The notes beneath the pieces were generated by a model, which worked only from the letters and a program-made list of their open reading frames with translations, was not told the origin of the DNA and did no database searches. Shown piece by piece: positions 16,666 through 25,537 of a stretch of DNA of 64,000 nt (within the stretch, counting starts at the first letter, position 1; the number at the start of each line of letters is the position of its first letter). A program made the translations under genes and the position numbers. Source of the DNA: Actinomadura litoris (GTDB lineage: Bacteria; Actinomycetota; Actinomycetes; Streptosporangiales; Streptosporangiaceae). The stretch covers positions 248,001 through 312,000 of the forward strand of contig NZ_WOFH01000011.1 in assembly GCF_009733595.1 (NCBI RefSeq), in the 5' to 3' direction.

Positions 16666-18290
16666 CCCATGGCCTCGGCGGTGTCCAGTTCGGTGCGGTC
16701 GCCCAGCAGTTCCCAGCGGAGCAGGGAGAGGGGGACGTTGCCGTTGCTCCACAGCCGGTCGTGGACGGTCCGCAGGGCGAAGGCGTCGCCCTGGCGGCGG
16801 TGCGCGTCGTTGATCAGGCGGAGTAGCTGGGTCTTGCCGATCTGGTAGGTCAGCGCGCGCAGCGGGGTCTCGGCCAGGTCGGCGGCCGAGCCCTCGACCT
16901 GCTCGACCTCGCCCTCCGCCTCGAACGAACCGAAGCGTTCGCGCTGCCAGACCTCCACCTCCGGCAGCGTGAACTCGCCGACGGCGAGCCGCACGTCGGC
17001 CTCGACCCGCTGGGCGCGGATCGCCATCATGTCCAGCGCGGTCCGCCGCAGGAACGGGTCGGCGTCGAACAGGCCCGCGCGCAGTACGAGTTCCTCGTGG
17101 TAGAACGCGATGCCCTCCACGGGCCCGGAGTCGTAGAAGAACCGGCGGAGCGGGTCGGGGTGGTGCCAGGACCGCGCGAGCTGGTCGGCGTGCACGCCCT
17201 CGTGGAACAGCGCCACCATCGGGTCGATCGCCTGGAGCCGGTCGTAGCCACCGAGCGCCGGGCCGGGCTCCTCGATGTAGCGGAACGCGTTCGCCGACGG
17301 ACGCGACGGGCCCGTCACGTCGTGCGGCACGCCGAGGTGCTGGAGCGGCGCCAGGTAGCCGGGCATCGGCGCGAACAGGTAGCGGCCCACGTCCCCGGCC
17401 GGGGAGAGCAGGCCCTGCTCGTCGAGGAAGCGGGTGAGGCGCCGGTGGGCGTCGGCCTCGCGGGCGATCTGCGTGGACCGGTCGGGGAGGACGGGCGGGT
17501 CCTCGCCGCCCCGGTTGCGCTCGACCAGCTCCAGCCAGCGTGCCCGCTCGGCCTCCAGCCGGGAGACGGCGACCATCTCCTCGGGGGTGAACGGGGTGAG
17601 CGCGACGGCGCCGAGGAAGTGGCGCGCCGCGTCCGGGCCGGGCGACCGGTAGGGGCCCATGGACGGGCGCCGCGTCCGCAGCCATTCGCGGTAGTCGCCG
17701 AGGGCGGCCGCGGCGTCCGTCAGGGCGCCGCGCATGCGGTCGGCGTGCGGGGCGGGCAGCAGCGGGACGAGATGCTCGGCGACCTCCGCGAACTGGCCGC
17801 CGATGGGGTCGAGCTGGCGGATCGTGAAGTCGGCCAGCTCGGCGGCGGGCGCGTCGAGGTTGGCACGCGCGTGCTCCAGCGTCCGGGGGATGGACGCGGC
17901 CTTGGCGACCAGGTCGGCGGCGCGCCCTTCCCCGAACGGCGGCGGGGCCAGCAGCGCCTCGAACAGCACGCCGACCGACTGGTCGACGTAGAAGCGCGGG
18001 TTCGTCCGCCACAGCGGGTAGCGCTCCAGCTCCCAGCGGGCGCGCGCGAGCACCGACCCGAGCAGGTACCAGTCGACCTGGGCCGGGACGGGCGCGTCGC
18101 CGTCCCGCAGGCCCCGCCGGCGGCGCTCGAACCCGGCGAGCGCGTCGAGGCTCGCCTCCATCGCCGCCGCGGAGAAGTCCGGCACCCACCCGGCGGGACG
18201 CTCCAGGCGGTCGATGTCGTCGCCGGTCTGCGGTCGCCTGGCGGCGCGCCATGCCCAGATTTCGAGGCCCAGGCCGGTCAGGGCGTCCAT
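16662..18290 (-). CDS. DUF885 family protein, predicted metallopeptidase-like
   Basis: Protein of 542 residues, mostly helical. An HExxH zinc-site motif (HEGVH, 363-367) is followed about 30 residues later by EGIAFYHEE, which supplies candidate third ligands; this arrangement is typical of DUF885 proteins, thought to be peptidase-like. No signal peptide is evident. ATG 18290 has AAGGAG 7 bases upstream. It is the last gene of a five-gene operon with two ABC exporter pairs, so it may process or protect against a peptide handled by them; that is inference. Confidence 0.84.
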   Translation of the reverse strand: MDALTGLGLEIWAWRAARRPQTGDDIDRLERPAGWVPDFSAAAMEASLDALAGFERRRRGLRDGDAPVPAQVDWYLLGSVLARARWELERYPLWRTNPRFYVDQSVGVLFEALLAPPPFGEGRAADLVAKAASIPRTLEHARANLDAPAAELADFTIRQLDPIGGQFAEVAEHLVPLLPAPHADRMRGALTDAAAALGDYREWLRTRRPSMGPYRSPGPDAARHFLGAVALTPFTPEEMVAVSRLEAERARWLELVERNRGGEDPPVLPDRSTQIAREADAHRRLTRFLDEQGLLSPAGDVGRYLFAPMPGYLAPLQHLGVPHDVTGPSRPSANAFRYIEEPGPALGGYDRLQAIDPMVALFHEGVHADQLARSWHHPDPLRRFFYDSGPVEGIAFYHEELVLRAGLFDADPFLRRTALDMMAIRAQRVEADVRLAVGEFTLPEVEVWQRERFGSFEAEGEVEQVEGSAADLAETPLRALTYQIGKTQLLRLINDAHRRQGDAFALRTVHDRLWSNGNVPLSLLRWELLGDRTELDTAEAMG

Positions 18291-18301
18291 GGCGGCTCCT
18301 T

Positions 18302-19018
18302 CTACTCGGCGTGGGCCACGGAGAGGGAGCGGAGGCGGTAGGCGGCCAGCAGGGTGCCTCCCAGGCTGACGACGATCAGCAGCGGGACCGCGACCGCGAG
18401 GTCCACCGTGGACTTGACCGGCGTCGCCGAGGTCATCGCGTCGGTCACCGACAGCGCCCACTGCTGGATCGACGCCGACTTCGCGCCCGGGGCGAAGTTG
18501 CCGAGCAGGCTCTCCCAGACCAGCGCGTACAGCAGGCCGATCGTGACGGCGTTGCGGCTGGCGACCGCGAGCGCCACGAACACGGCGCTGTAGGTGACGC
18601 CGCCGACCAGGACGCCGGCCGTGAAGGCGGGCGCCATCCCGGCCGTCGAGCCGGTGAGGACCATGCCCGCGAGCAGCGTCGGCACCACCGCGAACACCGC
18701 GACCAGCACGATCGCGACCGCCAGCTTGGTGAGCACGACGACCTGCCGGGGGATCGGCTTGGTCAGCACGTACATGATCTGCCCGTCGTCGATCTCCGGG
18801 CCGATCACGCCGGTGCCCGCGATCAGCGCGAGCAGCGGCAGCAGCGTCGCGAGCCCGAACTTCTGCAGGACGTCGGCGGAGATGTCCAGGTCGTTGTTGC
18901 CGGTGTAGCGCAGGACCGCCGCGAGGACGAGCAGCACCAGCGGCAGCGCGAGCAGCAGCAGCGCGCGGCGCCGGCCGAGCATCGCCCGGAACGTGATCAT
19001 GGCAATGGTGCTGTTCAT
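18302..19018 (-). CDS. ABC transporter permease (second pair)
   Basis: Membrane protein of 238 residues with about six TM helices and the ABC-2 segment GPEIDDGQIMYVLTKPIPR after the second helix. The ATG at 19018 overlaps the stop of the ATPase gene (ATGA); a longer frame starting at 19078 would lie inside the ATPase gene. DUF885 follows after 11 bases. Partner of the ATPase at 19015-19926. Confidence 0.86.
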   Translation of the reverse strand: MNSTIAMITFRAMLGRRRALLLLALPLVLLVLAAVLRYTGNNDLDISADVLQKFGLATLLPLLALIAGTGVIGPEIDDGQIMYVLTKPIPRQVVVLTKLAVAIVLVAVFAVVPTLLAGMVLTGSTAGMAPAFTAGVLVGGVTYSAVFVALAVASRNAVTIGLLYALVWESLLGNFAPGAKSASIQQWALSVTDAMTSATPVKSTVDLAVAVPLLIVVSLGGTLLAAYRLRSLSVAHAE

Positions 19019-19926
19019 CGGGCCACCAGGTAGGAGAAGACGCTTTCCAGGGACTCGTCGGCCGGGGAGACCTCCCACAGCCGGACGCCCGCGTCCCGCG
19101 AGACCTGCGGGAGCAGCCAGGTGAACCGCTGGAAGTCGACGGCCTCGACCTGGAGCCCCTTGTCGGTGAGCTGGACGCTGCGCGCCGAGCCGTCCGCGAT
19201 GATCGCGGCGGCGAGCCGCCGGTCGTCGGAGGAGCGCACGAGGAAGATGTGCGGCCGGTCGGTCATCAGCCGGCGGATCTTGCGGAAGTCCCCGGACGCG
19301 GCGTGCCGCCCGGCGACGATCACCTCGATGTGGCTGGCGAGCCGCTCGACCTCCTCCAGGATGTGCGAGCTGAACAGGATCGTGCGGCCCTCCTCGGCCA
19401 TCCGGCGGATGAGGTCCATCAGCTGGAGCCGCTGCCGGGGGTCCATGCCGTTGAACGGCTCGTCCAGCAGCAGGACGGGCGGGTCGTGCACGAGCGCCGA
19501 GGCCATCTTGATGCGCTGCTTCATGCCCTTGGAGTAGTTGCCGATCGTCCGGTCGGCGGCGTAGTCCATCTCGACCTGGCCGATGGCGCGGCTCGCGGCG
19601 GCGGCCGGGTCGCGCAGCTTGTGCAGCTTGGCCATCGCCAGGATGAACTGGCGGCCGGTGAGGAAGTCGTAGGCGGCCTCCCGCTCCGGGACGAGCCCGA
19701 GGCTGCGGTAGATGCCCGGGTTCTGCCAGATCGGGGCGCCGTCGAGCGTGACGGTCCCGGACGAGGGCGCGAGGAACCCGCCCATCATGTGGATCAGCGT
19801 GGACTTCCCCGCGCCGTTCGGGCCGAGCAGCCCGGTGACGCCGGGTCCGACCGTCATCGAGACGCCGTTGACGGCGACGACGTTGCCGTACCAGCGCGAC
19901 ACCGCGTCCAGTCGCAGTTCGCTCAC
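19015..19926 (-). CDS. ABC transporter ATP-binding protein (second pair)
   Basis: ATPase of 303 residues: Walker A GPNGAGKST (35-43), signature NYSKGMKQRI, Walker B VLLLDEPFNGMD, then a C-terminal domain of about 90 residues. The GTG at 19926 overlaps the preceding permease stop (GTGA). Its C-terminal domain parallels that of the 318-residue ATPase in the same operon, so the two pairs look like an old duplication. Confidence 0.9.
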   Translation of the reverse strand: MSELRLDAVSRWYGNVVAVNGVSMTVGPGVTGLLGPNGAGKSTLIHMMGGFLAPSSGTVTLDGAPIWQNPGIYRSLGLVPEREAAYDFLTGRQFILAMAKLHKLRDPAAAASRAIGQVEMDYAADRTIGNYSKGMKQRIKMASALVHDPPVLLLDEPFNGMDPRQRLQLMDLIRRMAEEGRTILFSSHILEEVERLASHIEVIVAGRHAASGDFRKIRRLMTDRPHIFLVRSSDDRRLAAAIIADGSARSVQLTDKGLQVEAVDFQRFTWLLPQVSRDAGVRLWEVSPADESLESVFSYLVAR

Positions 19927-20801
19927 GACAGGCCAGCCTTCCGGAACCGGCGGTACAGGACCGCGACCGAGCCGAACACGATGGCGGCGCACATGGCGAG
20001 CGCGACCACGCCGCCCTTCAGACCGGGCGCCACCTGCACCGAGGACTTCTCCGCGTTGAGCAGCCTGACCTGCACGGTGTCGACCAGGTTGAACGGGGCG
20101 AACAGCCCGGCCCAGCCCGAGAGCGTGAAGTTGGTCTCGCTCTCGGCGATGCCCTGGACGACCAGCACGAGCGTGCTGCTCAGCATGAACACGGCGATCA
20201 CGGCGGCGACGCCGAAGCCGCGCCGGGGCGTGAACGCCGCGACGACCATCCCGATCGCGGCGAGGACGAGCGCGAACAGCGCGCAGCCGACCAGCGCGGC
20301 GAGGTAGCGGCCGAGCTGGTCGGCCGAGTGCGGCACCTTCGTCACGAGGCCGCCGACGTACAGGACCGTGACGGGCACCGCGATGAGCGCGAACAGCGCG
20401 CTGGTCATCGCCGCGATCTTCGCCAGCACGAAGTCGAGGTGGCCGACCGGCCGGGAGAAGTACAGCGGGACGACGTGGAAGCGCAGCTCCCGCGAGGCCA
20501 GCACCGGCGCCTGCGTCGCCAGGAAGATCGCGATGATCACCTGGAGCGTCGGGGCGTAGGAGGAGTAGCGCATCAGCACGTCCTCCTCCTTGGTGACGGC
20601 GAACACCGCGACCGAGCCGGCGGCGGGCAGCATCATGATCGCCGCGAGGATGAACGGCATCACCTTGGCGCGGGCGGGGCGGCCGAGGCCGAACGCGGCG
20701 CGCAGGCTGTGCACGTACAGGGAGCGCAGCACGTAGGCGCGGCCGTTGCGGCGGCCGTCGTAGTGCCGGTAGCCGATGTCGTGGATCGTGCTGGTGCTCA
20801 T
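19923..20801 (-). CDS. ABC transporter permease (first pair)
   Basis: Membrane protein of 292 residues. It has a cytoplasmic N-terminus (IHDIGYRHYDGRRNGRAY), then six to seven hydrophobic segments, with SRELRFHVVPLYFSRPV as the ABC-2-like cytoplasmic loop. ATG 20801 overlaps the upstream ATPase stop (ATGA). It is related in layout, though not closely in sequence, to the second permease of the operon. Confidence 0.86.
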   Translation of the reverse strand: MSTSTIHDIGYRHYDGRRNGRAYVLRSLYVHSLRAAFGLGRPARAKVMPFILAAIMMLPAAGSVAVFAVTKEEDVLMRYSSYAPTLQVIIAIFLATQAPVLASRELRFHVVPLYFSRPVGHLDFVLAKIAAMTSALFALIAVPVTVLYVGGLVTKVPHSADQLGRYLAALVGCALFALVLAAIGMVVAAFTPRRGFGVAAVIAVFMLSSTLVLVVQGIAESETNFTLSGWAGLFAPFNLVDTVQVRLLNAEKSSVQVAPGLKGGVVALAMCAAIVFGSVAVLYRRFRKAGLS

Positions 20802-21754
20802 CGCGGCGCTCCCTGCGGGAGGTTCGGGACGTTCGCGCCGGGCGGACCAGGCGCGGCGGGCGTCTCCTGGAAGACCTCTTCGATGTGGTGGCGGCGCTGC
20901 TCCATCCGGATCAGCCGCAACCCGAGTTCCGCGACGCCGTCGCGGACGAGGTCGTAGGTGCTCTCCCCCGCGATGTCGACGACGAGGAACCGGCCCTCGG
21001 CGCGGACGGCGGCGCCGTGCTCGTGCAGGACGCGGTGCAGGGCGTCGCGTCCCTCGTCGACCTCGACGGTGAGGACGCCGCTCTCGGTCGTGTACGCCTC
21101 GACGGCCTGGGAGCGCAGCAGCCTCCCGCCGTCGATGATGACGACGTGGTCGCAGACGCGCTCCAACTCGCCCAGCAGGTGCGAGGTGACCAGGACGCTG
21201 ATGCCGAACTCGGCGCCGATGCGGCGGATCAGGTCGAGCATCTCGTCGCGCCCGGCCGGGTCGAGGCCGTTGGTGGGCTCGTCCAGGAACACGAGCTTCG
21301 GGTCGTGGACGAGCGCCTGCGCGAGCTTCACCCGCTGCCGCATGCCGGTGGAGTAGCCGCCGATCGGGCGGTAGCGCTCCTCGTACAGCCCGACGTGGCG
21401 GAGGGTGTCGGCGGCGCGCTCGCGGGCGGCGGTCGGCGGCAGCCCGCACATCCGCGCCATGTGCACGACGAACTCGGTGGCGGACACGTCCGGCGGGAGG
21501 CACTCGTACTCGGGCATGAACCCGACGCTCTCGCGGATCTTGACGCCCTCGCGGGCGATGTCCATGCCCAGCACCGAGGCGGTGCCGGTGCTCGGCGGCA
21601 GCAGGCCGAGGAGGATCTTGATGAGCGTCGACTTGCCGGCGCCGTTGGCGCCCACGAGCCCGACGACCCCGGGTTCGACGGCCACGGAGAGGTCGTCCAG
21701 GGCGGTCACCCGGGGGAACCTCATCGTCAGCCCCTGGGTGGCGATGATCGGCAT
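20798..21754 (-). CDS. ABC transporter ATP-binding protein (first pair)
   Basis: ATPase of 318 residues and first gene of the five-gene operon. It has Walker A GANGAGKST (35-43), signature GYSTGMRQRV and Walker B LVFLDEPTNGLD. The C-terminal ~80 residues form an extra domain that follows the ATPase core. The last residues are Pro/Gly-rich. All following genes overlap by 4 bases up to the last permease, so expression is translationally coupled. Confidence 0.9.
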   Translation of the reverse strand: MPIIATQGLTMRFPRVTALDDLSVAVEPGVVGLVGANGAGKSTLIKILLGLLPPSTGTASVLGMDIAREGVKIRESVGFMPEYECLPPDVSATEFVVHMARMCGLPPTAARERAADTLRHVGLYEERYRPIGGYSTGMRQRVKLAQALVHDPKLVFLDEPTNGLDPAGRDEMLDLIRRIGAEFGISVLVTSHLLGELERVCDHVVIIDGGRLLRSQAVEAYTTESGVLTVEVDEGRDALHRVLHEHGAAVRAEGRFLVVDIAGESTYDLVRDGVAELGLRLIRMEQRRHHIEEVFQETPAAPGPPGANVPNLPQGAPR

Positions 21755-21838
21755 ACCCCGAACCTAGCGCCTGGCCCGCCGGCGCACGTCACCCTTAGGT
21801 GCTACGCGGTACGGCCGAAGGTCCGACATGCGGTCGAC

Positions 21839-22804
21839 CTAGGTTCCCCTGCCGGCGGGAGCCCGCCCCTTCCTGTGGAGCACGAGCCTCCACATCAGGC
21901 GCTGGAGGAGCAGCGTCGCCGTCCCGGCGATGATCATGCCCGCGAAGTTGACGCCGAGTTGCAGCAGCGACCCGTCGATCTCGCTGCCGTGCCGGAGCGC
22001 GAGCGCGACCGCGAGGTTCCCGGCGGCGGGCACGGTCGTCACCGAGATGAACACCCCGACCAGCGCGGAGGACTTGCCCGCGGTGAGCGAGAGCACCCCG
22101 GCGGCGCCCGCGAGCAGCGCGACGATGAACGACCAGCGGTCGGGGCTGTAGATGAACGCGGTGAGGGGGCGGTCGTCCGGCAGCCGGGACGTCTCGATCA
22201 CCCCGGTCCACCGGCTCACGACCGCGCACGCGTAGGTGATCGCGATCGCCACCGCGAACCCGACGATCAGGGCGCGCAGCGCCTCGACGATCCGCCACGG
22301 CTGCCGCCGCGTCAGCCCGTAGCAGATCGCCGCGACCGCGCCGAACTCCGGGCCGAGCACCATCGCGCCGACCACCAGCACCGGTGAGTCGATCAGCGCC
22401 GCGATCGCGGCCAGCTGGGTCGCCAGCGCGAGGAAGGCCACGAACGACCAGGTCAGCGCCGTCCCCTCGCTGACCTGCCGGTCGAGTTCCTCCCACACGA
22501 CGGCGTCGTCGCCGTGGCCGGGGGCGCGCTCCTCGGCGCGCTCGGCCGCGTCCGACAGCGACAGGTCGATCTTCTCGATGCTGATCGAGCCGTCCCGTTC
22601 CAGGTCGAGGGCCTGGAGGGCGGCGAGCACCTCGTTGGCGGACTCGCGGGCGATGTCGCTCAGCACGAGGTCGCCGCTGGGGGAGCGCGCCGCGCCGGGG
22701 ATCACGACGATGTTGGTGGCTCCGGCGCAGTCGGCGAGCGCCTCGCAGGCGTCGTCGGTGCGATCCGCCGGGACGATCGCTCTGAGGTGCAGCACGCGGT
22801 CCAT
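21839..22804 (-). CDS. DUF389 membrane protein
   Basis: Protein of 321 residues. A cytoplasmic ferredoxin-like N-terminal domain (about 1-100) precedes about six TM helices containing the conserved DUF389 sequence LIDSPVLVVGAMVLGPEFGA. Family function is unknown. ATG 22804. Divergent from the HNH lipoprotein gene, with a 93-base shared upstream region. Confidence 0.9.
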   Translation of the reverse strand: MDRVLHLRAIVPADRTDDACEALADCAGATNIVVIPGAARSPSGDLVLSDIARESANEVLAALQALDLERDGSISIEKIDLSLSDAAERAEERAPGHGDDAVVWEELDRQVSEGTALTWSFVAFLALATQLAAIAALIDSPVLVVGAMVLGPEFGAVAAICYGLTRRQPWRIVEALRALIVGFAVAIAITYACAVVSRWTGVIETSRLPDDRPLTAFIYSPDRWSFIVALLAGAAGVLSLTAGKSSALVGVFISVTTVPAAGNLAVALALRHGSEIDGSLLQLGVNFAGMIIAGTATLLLQRLMWRLVLHRKGRAPAGRGT

Positions 22805-22897
22805 CGTGCCGTAAACGCGCCACCGCTGGTCGTACAGTGTGATCGTTTATCGCGGACTTAACGGGCAAAGCACAACAAAAACGTGGGTGGTGGCGGT

Positions 22898-23551
22898 ATG
22901 GCGTGGCGGAACCAGGTGGCGATCGCGGGGACGGTGCTGGCCGTCCTCGCGGTGAGCGGCTGCGAGGGGAAGGTCGGGCTGTCCGACACCTCCTCCCCGT
23001 CGGCGGCGCCGGGCACGAAAGGTTCGGGGCGGGATCTGTCCTCTCTGCGGGTCGCGTCCGAGGGCGACGGCGGCGGCTACAAGCGCGACCGGTTCGGGAC
23101 GCGCTGGAAGGACACCGACCACAACGGCTGCGACCAGCGCAACGACGTCCTCGCCCGCGACATGGAGGACGTGCGGAAGAAAGGGTCGTGCGTCGTCCTG
23201 GCGGGCCGCCTGCACGACCCCTACAGCGGCAAGGAGATCACGTTCAGCAAGTCCGACGCGGCCGAGGTGCAGATCGACCACGTCTACCCGCTCGCGCTCG
23301 CCTGGCGGATGGGCGCCTCCCGCTGGGGCGAGGACCAGCGCGAGCGGTTCGCCAACGACCACGCGAACCTGCTCGCCGTCTGGGGCGTGCCCAACCGGCA
23401 GAAGAGCGACTCGGGGCCCGGCGAGTGGAAGCCGCAGAAGGGCTTCCAGTGCGCCTACGCGGTCAAGTACGTCGCGGTCGCCAAGAAGTACGACCTGCCC
23501 GTGACGCGTTCCGACCACGACGCCCTGAGGAGCTTCCTCTCCCGGTGCTGA
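22898..23551 (+). CDS. Secreted HNH-family (DUF1524-type) nuclease lipoprotein
   Basis: Protein of 217 residues. A lipoprotein signal peptide ends at VSGC with the lipidated Cys at about 22, then a Ser/Pro/Gly linker. The C-terminal domain carries the catalytic IDHVYPLALAW with the DH pair at about 127-128, and NDHANLLAVWGVPNRQKSD supplies the Asn and distal Lys/Asn of an HNH fold. Four further Cys (in NGCDQRN, KGSCVV, FQCAYA and the last residue) could form disulfides outside the cell. ATG 22898 is preferred; a GTG at 22883 is in frame. Likely a surface nuclease. Confidence 0.87.
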   Translation: MAWRNQVAIAGTVLAVLAVSGCEGKVGLSDTSSPSAAPGTKGSGRDLSSLRVASEGDGGGYKRDRFGTRWKDTDHNGCDQRNDVLARDMEDVRKKGSCVVLAGRLHDPYSGKEITFSKSDAAEVQIDHVYPLALAWRMGASRWGEDQRERFANDHANLLAVWGVPNRQKSDSGPGEWKPQKGFQCAYAVKYVAVAKKYDLPVTRSDHDALRSFLSRC

Positions 23552-23566
23552 CCCTAGGATCGGGGG

Positions 23567-23899
23567 ATGAGCAGCGAACACCATGACGCGTCGCCCAACG
23601 GCCAGGTCCACGGCGAGGCGGCGGAGCGTCCGCGCGTGCGCACCGAGCGCGGCGTCGGCGCCCGCGCGACCGGCGCCGAGGTGACCGGCGCGTCCGCCAC
23701 CGGCCTCACGCTGCGCCTCGGCACCGGCCTCGGCTCGCTCGCGCTCGGCTCGGTGGCGGTCGGCGCGCTCGCGGTCGGCGCCGTCGCGATCGGCAAGCTC
23801 GTGATCAAGCGCGCGGTGGTCGAGCACCTCCAGGCGGGCACCGTGGAGATCGGGCACCTCAAGGTCGGCCGCCTGGAGATCGACGACCTGGTCCGCTAG
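23567..23899 (+). CDS. Small protein with pentad-repeat (beta-solenoid-like) C-terminus
   Basis: Protein of 110 residues with no recognised family. Residues 56-110 form eleven consecutive five-residue units of the form G-x-(L/V)-x-(V/I/L): GSLAL, GSVAV, GALAV, GAVAI, GKLVI, then more polar versions such as GTVEI, GHLKV and GRLEI. This looks like a short right-handed beta-helix. The N-terminal 50 residues are hydrophilic and Gly/Ala-rich; there is no signal peptide. ATG 23567 lies 15 bases after the HNH gene; TAGGAT ends 6 bases before the ATG, so it may also have its own leaderless transcript. Convergent with glmM, 16 bases between stops. Confidence 0.7.
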   Translation: MSSEHHDASPNGQVHGEAAERPRVRTERGVGARATGAEVTGASATGLTLRLGTGLGSLALGSVAVGALAVGAVAIGKLVIKRAVVEHLQAGTVEIGHLKVGRLEIDDLVR

Positions 23900-23935
23900 C
23901 CGCCCAGGGCGGCCGCTATCCGCCCAGGGCGGCGC
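23900..23935. repeat. Two copies of a palindromic 13-mer between convergent genes
   Basis: CCGCCCAGGGCGG occurs twice, about 20 bases apart, across the stops of the pentad-repeat gene and glmM. Each copy is itself an inverted repeat (CCGCCC/GGGCGG). It could serve as a weak bidirectional terminator; the second copy encodes the end of GlmM. Confidence 0.4.
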
Positions 23936-25262
23936 GGACGACGCCCGCGAGGCGCTCGGCCACCGCCTGCGCCTGGTCCTGCGCGGCCGCCTCGACCATC
24001 ACCCGCACCATCGGCTCGGTGCCGCTCGGCCTGATCAGCACCCGGCCGGTGTCGCCCAGCTCCGCCTCGGCCGCCGCGACGGCCTCCGCAAGCTCCGGCG
24101 AGGTCTTCGCGCGCCCCTTGTCGACGTCCCGGACGTTGATCAGCACCTGCGGCAGCCGGTTCATGACCTTGGCCAGCTCGTCCAGCGGACGGCCGCGCCG
24201 CACCATCGCCGCCAGCAGGTGCAGCCCGGTCAGCACGCCGTCGCCGCTGCTCGCGTGGTCGAGCATGATCACATGGCCGGACTGCTCGCCGCCGAAGTTG
24301 AACCCGCCGTCCTTCATCGCCTCCAGCACGTACCGGTCGCCGACGGCGGTCTCGACCAGCGTGACGCCCGCCGCGCGCATCGCGAGCTTGAAGCCGAGGT
24401 TCGACATCACGGTCGCGACCACGGTGTCACCGGCCAGCGCGCCCGCCTCCCGCAGGTCCAGCGCCAGGATCGCCATGATCTGGTCGCCGTCCACGACCTC
24501 CCCGGCCCCCGTCACCGCGAGGCACCGGTCGGCGTCGCCGTCGTTGGCGATGCCCGCGTCCGCGCCGTGCTCGCGGACGGCGGCCTGGAGCGCCTCCAGG
24601 TGCGTGGACCCGCACCCGGCGTTGATGTTCAGGCCGTCCGGCGCGGCGCCGATCGTGATCACCTCGGCGCCCGCGCGGCGCAGCGCCTCGGGCGCCACGT
24701 CGCTGGACGCGCCGTTCGCGCAGTCCACGACGACGCGCAGCCCGTCCAGCGATACCGGCAGCGTCGTCATCAGGTGCGCCACGTACTGCTCGACCGCGCC
24801 GTGCGCCTCCCGCACCCGGCCGACGCCCGCGCCGGTCGGCGGGTCCCACGGCGCGCCGATGCCCGCCTCGATGCGGTCCTCGATGGCGTCGGGCAGCTTG
24901 AAGCCGTCGCGGTCGAACAGCTTGATCCCGTTGTCGGGGGCCGGGTTGTGCGAGGCCGACAGCATCACGCCGAGGTCGGCGTCCAGCGCGTGCGCCAGGT
25001 GCGCCACCGCCGGGGTCGGCAGGACGCCGAGCCGCAGCACCTCCACGCCCGCGCTCGCCAGGCCCGCCACGACCGCGGCCTCCAGGAACTCCCCCGAGGC
25101 CCGCGTGTCGCGCCCGACCACCGCCAGCGGCCGGTGCCCCCGGAACGCGCCCTCCTCGCCCAGGACCCGCGCCGTCGCGACGGACAGGTCCATGGCGAGC
25201 CGGGCGGTCAGATCACGGTTGGCGAGCCCGCGCACGCCATCGGTCCCGAACAGACGACCCAC
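23916..25262 (-). CDS. glmM: GlmM, phosphoglucosamine mutase
   Basis: Converts glucosamine-6-P to glucosamine-1-P, between GlmS and GlmU in UDP-GlcNAc synthesis. 448 residues. Phosphoserine loop SASHNP with Ser104, Mg loop NDGDADRC, sugar loop GGEQSGHVI, and C-terminal phosphate-binding RPSGTEPMVRV are all present. GTG 25262 reads MGRLFGTDGVRG as in homologues. It follows rplM-rpsI on the same strand, the standard actinobacterial order, after a 275-base gap. Confidence 0.97.
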   Translation of the reverse strand: MGRLFGTDGVRGLANRDLTARLAMDLSVATARVLGEEGAFRGHRPLAVVGRDTRASGEFLEAAVVAGLASAGVEVLRLGVLPTPAVAHLAHALDADLGVMLSASHNPAPDNGIKLFDRDGFKLPDAIEDRIEAGIGAPWDPPTGAGVGRVREAHGAVEQYVAHLMTTLPVSLDGLRVVVDCANGASSDVAPEALRRAGAEVITIGAAPDGLNINAGCGSTHLEALQAAVREHGADAGIANDGDADRCLAVTGAGEVVDGDQIMAILALDLREAGALAGDTVVATVMSNLGFKLAMRAAGVTLVETAVGDRYVLEAMKDGGFNFGGEQSGHVIMLDHASSGDGVLTGLHLLAAMVRRGRPLDELAKVMNRLPQVLINVRDVDKGRAKTSPELAEAVAAAEAELGDTGRVLIRPSGTEPMVRVMVEAAAQDQAQAVAERLAGVVRAALGG

Positions 25263-25537
25263 AGTTCAACTCTCCCGATAGAGACGAGAAGGGCCGCGCC
25301 GGGCCCCGTCCCAGATGTCCACAAGATCCGCATATGTTCCGGAGCCGACGTCCCGCGCGACGCCGCCCGGATCCGGCTGTCGATCAAACCTAACGGGCGC
25401 GCCCCTCCGGAGTCGCGTCAAGCCGGATATGGCGAGACACGGATGAGCGGCGCAGAACGGAAACCCCGGACACGGGCGAGCCGCCGCACCCCGCGCTGGC
25501 GGGATACGGCGGCTCGGACCGGCCTGGGCCGGGTCGA

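Noticed and set aside
14221..18252. A very long (1343-codon) open frame on the minus strand through the DUF4132 gene and beyond.
   Set aside because: Arg/Gly/Ala-rich antisense shadow typical of high-GC coding DNA; it crosses two real genes with motifs, ribosome binding sites and proper composition in the other frames.
25387..25421. TTGACG and TAGGTT upstream of glmM as a promoter.
   Set aside because: The spacing is 23 bases, too long for a standard sigma-70-type promoter; left unannotated.
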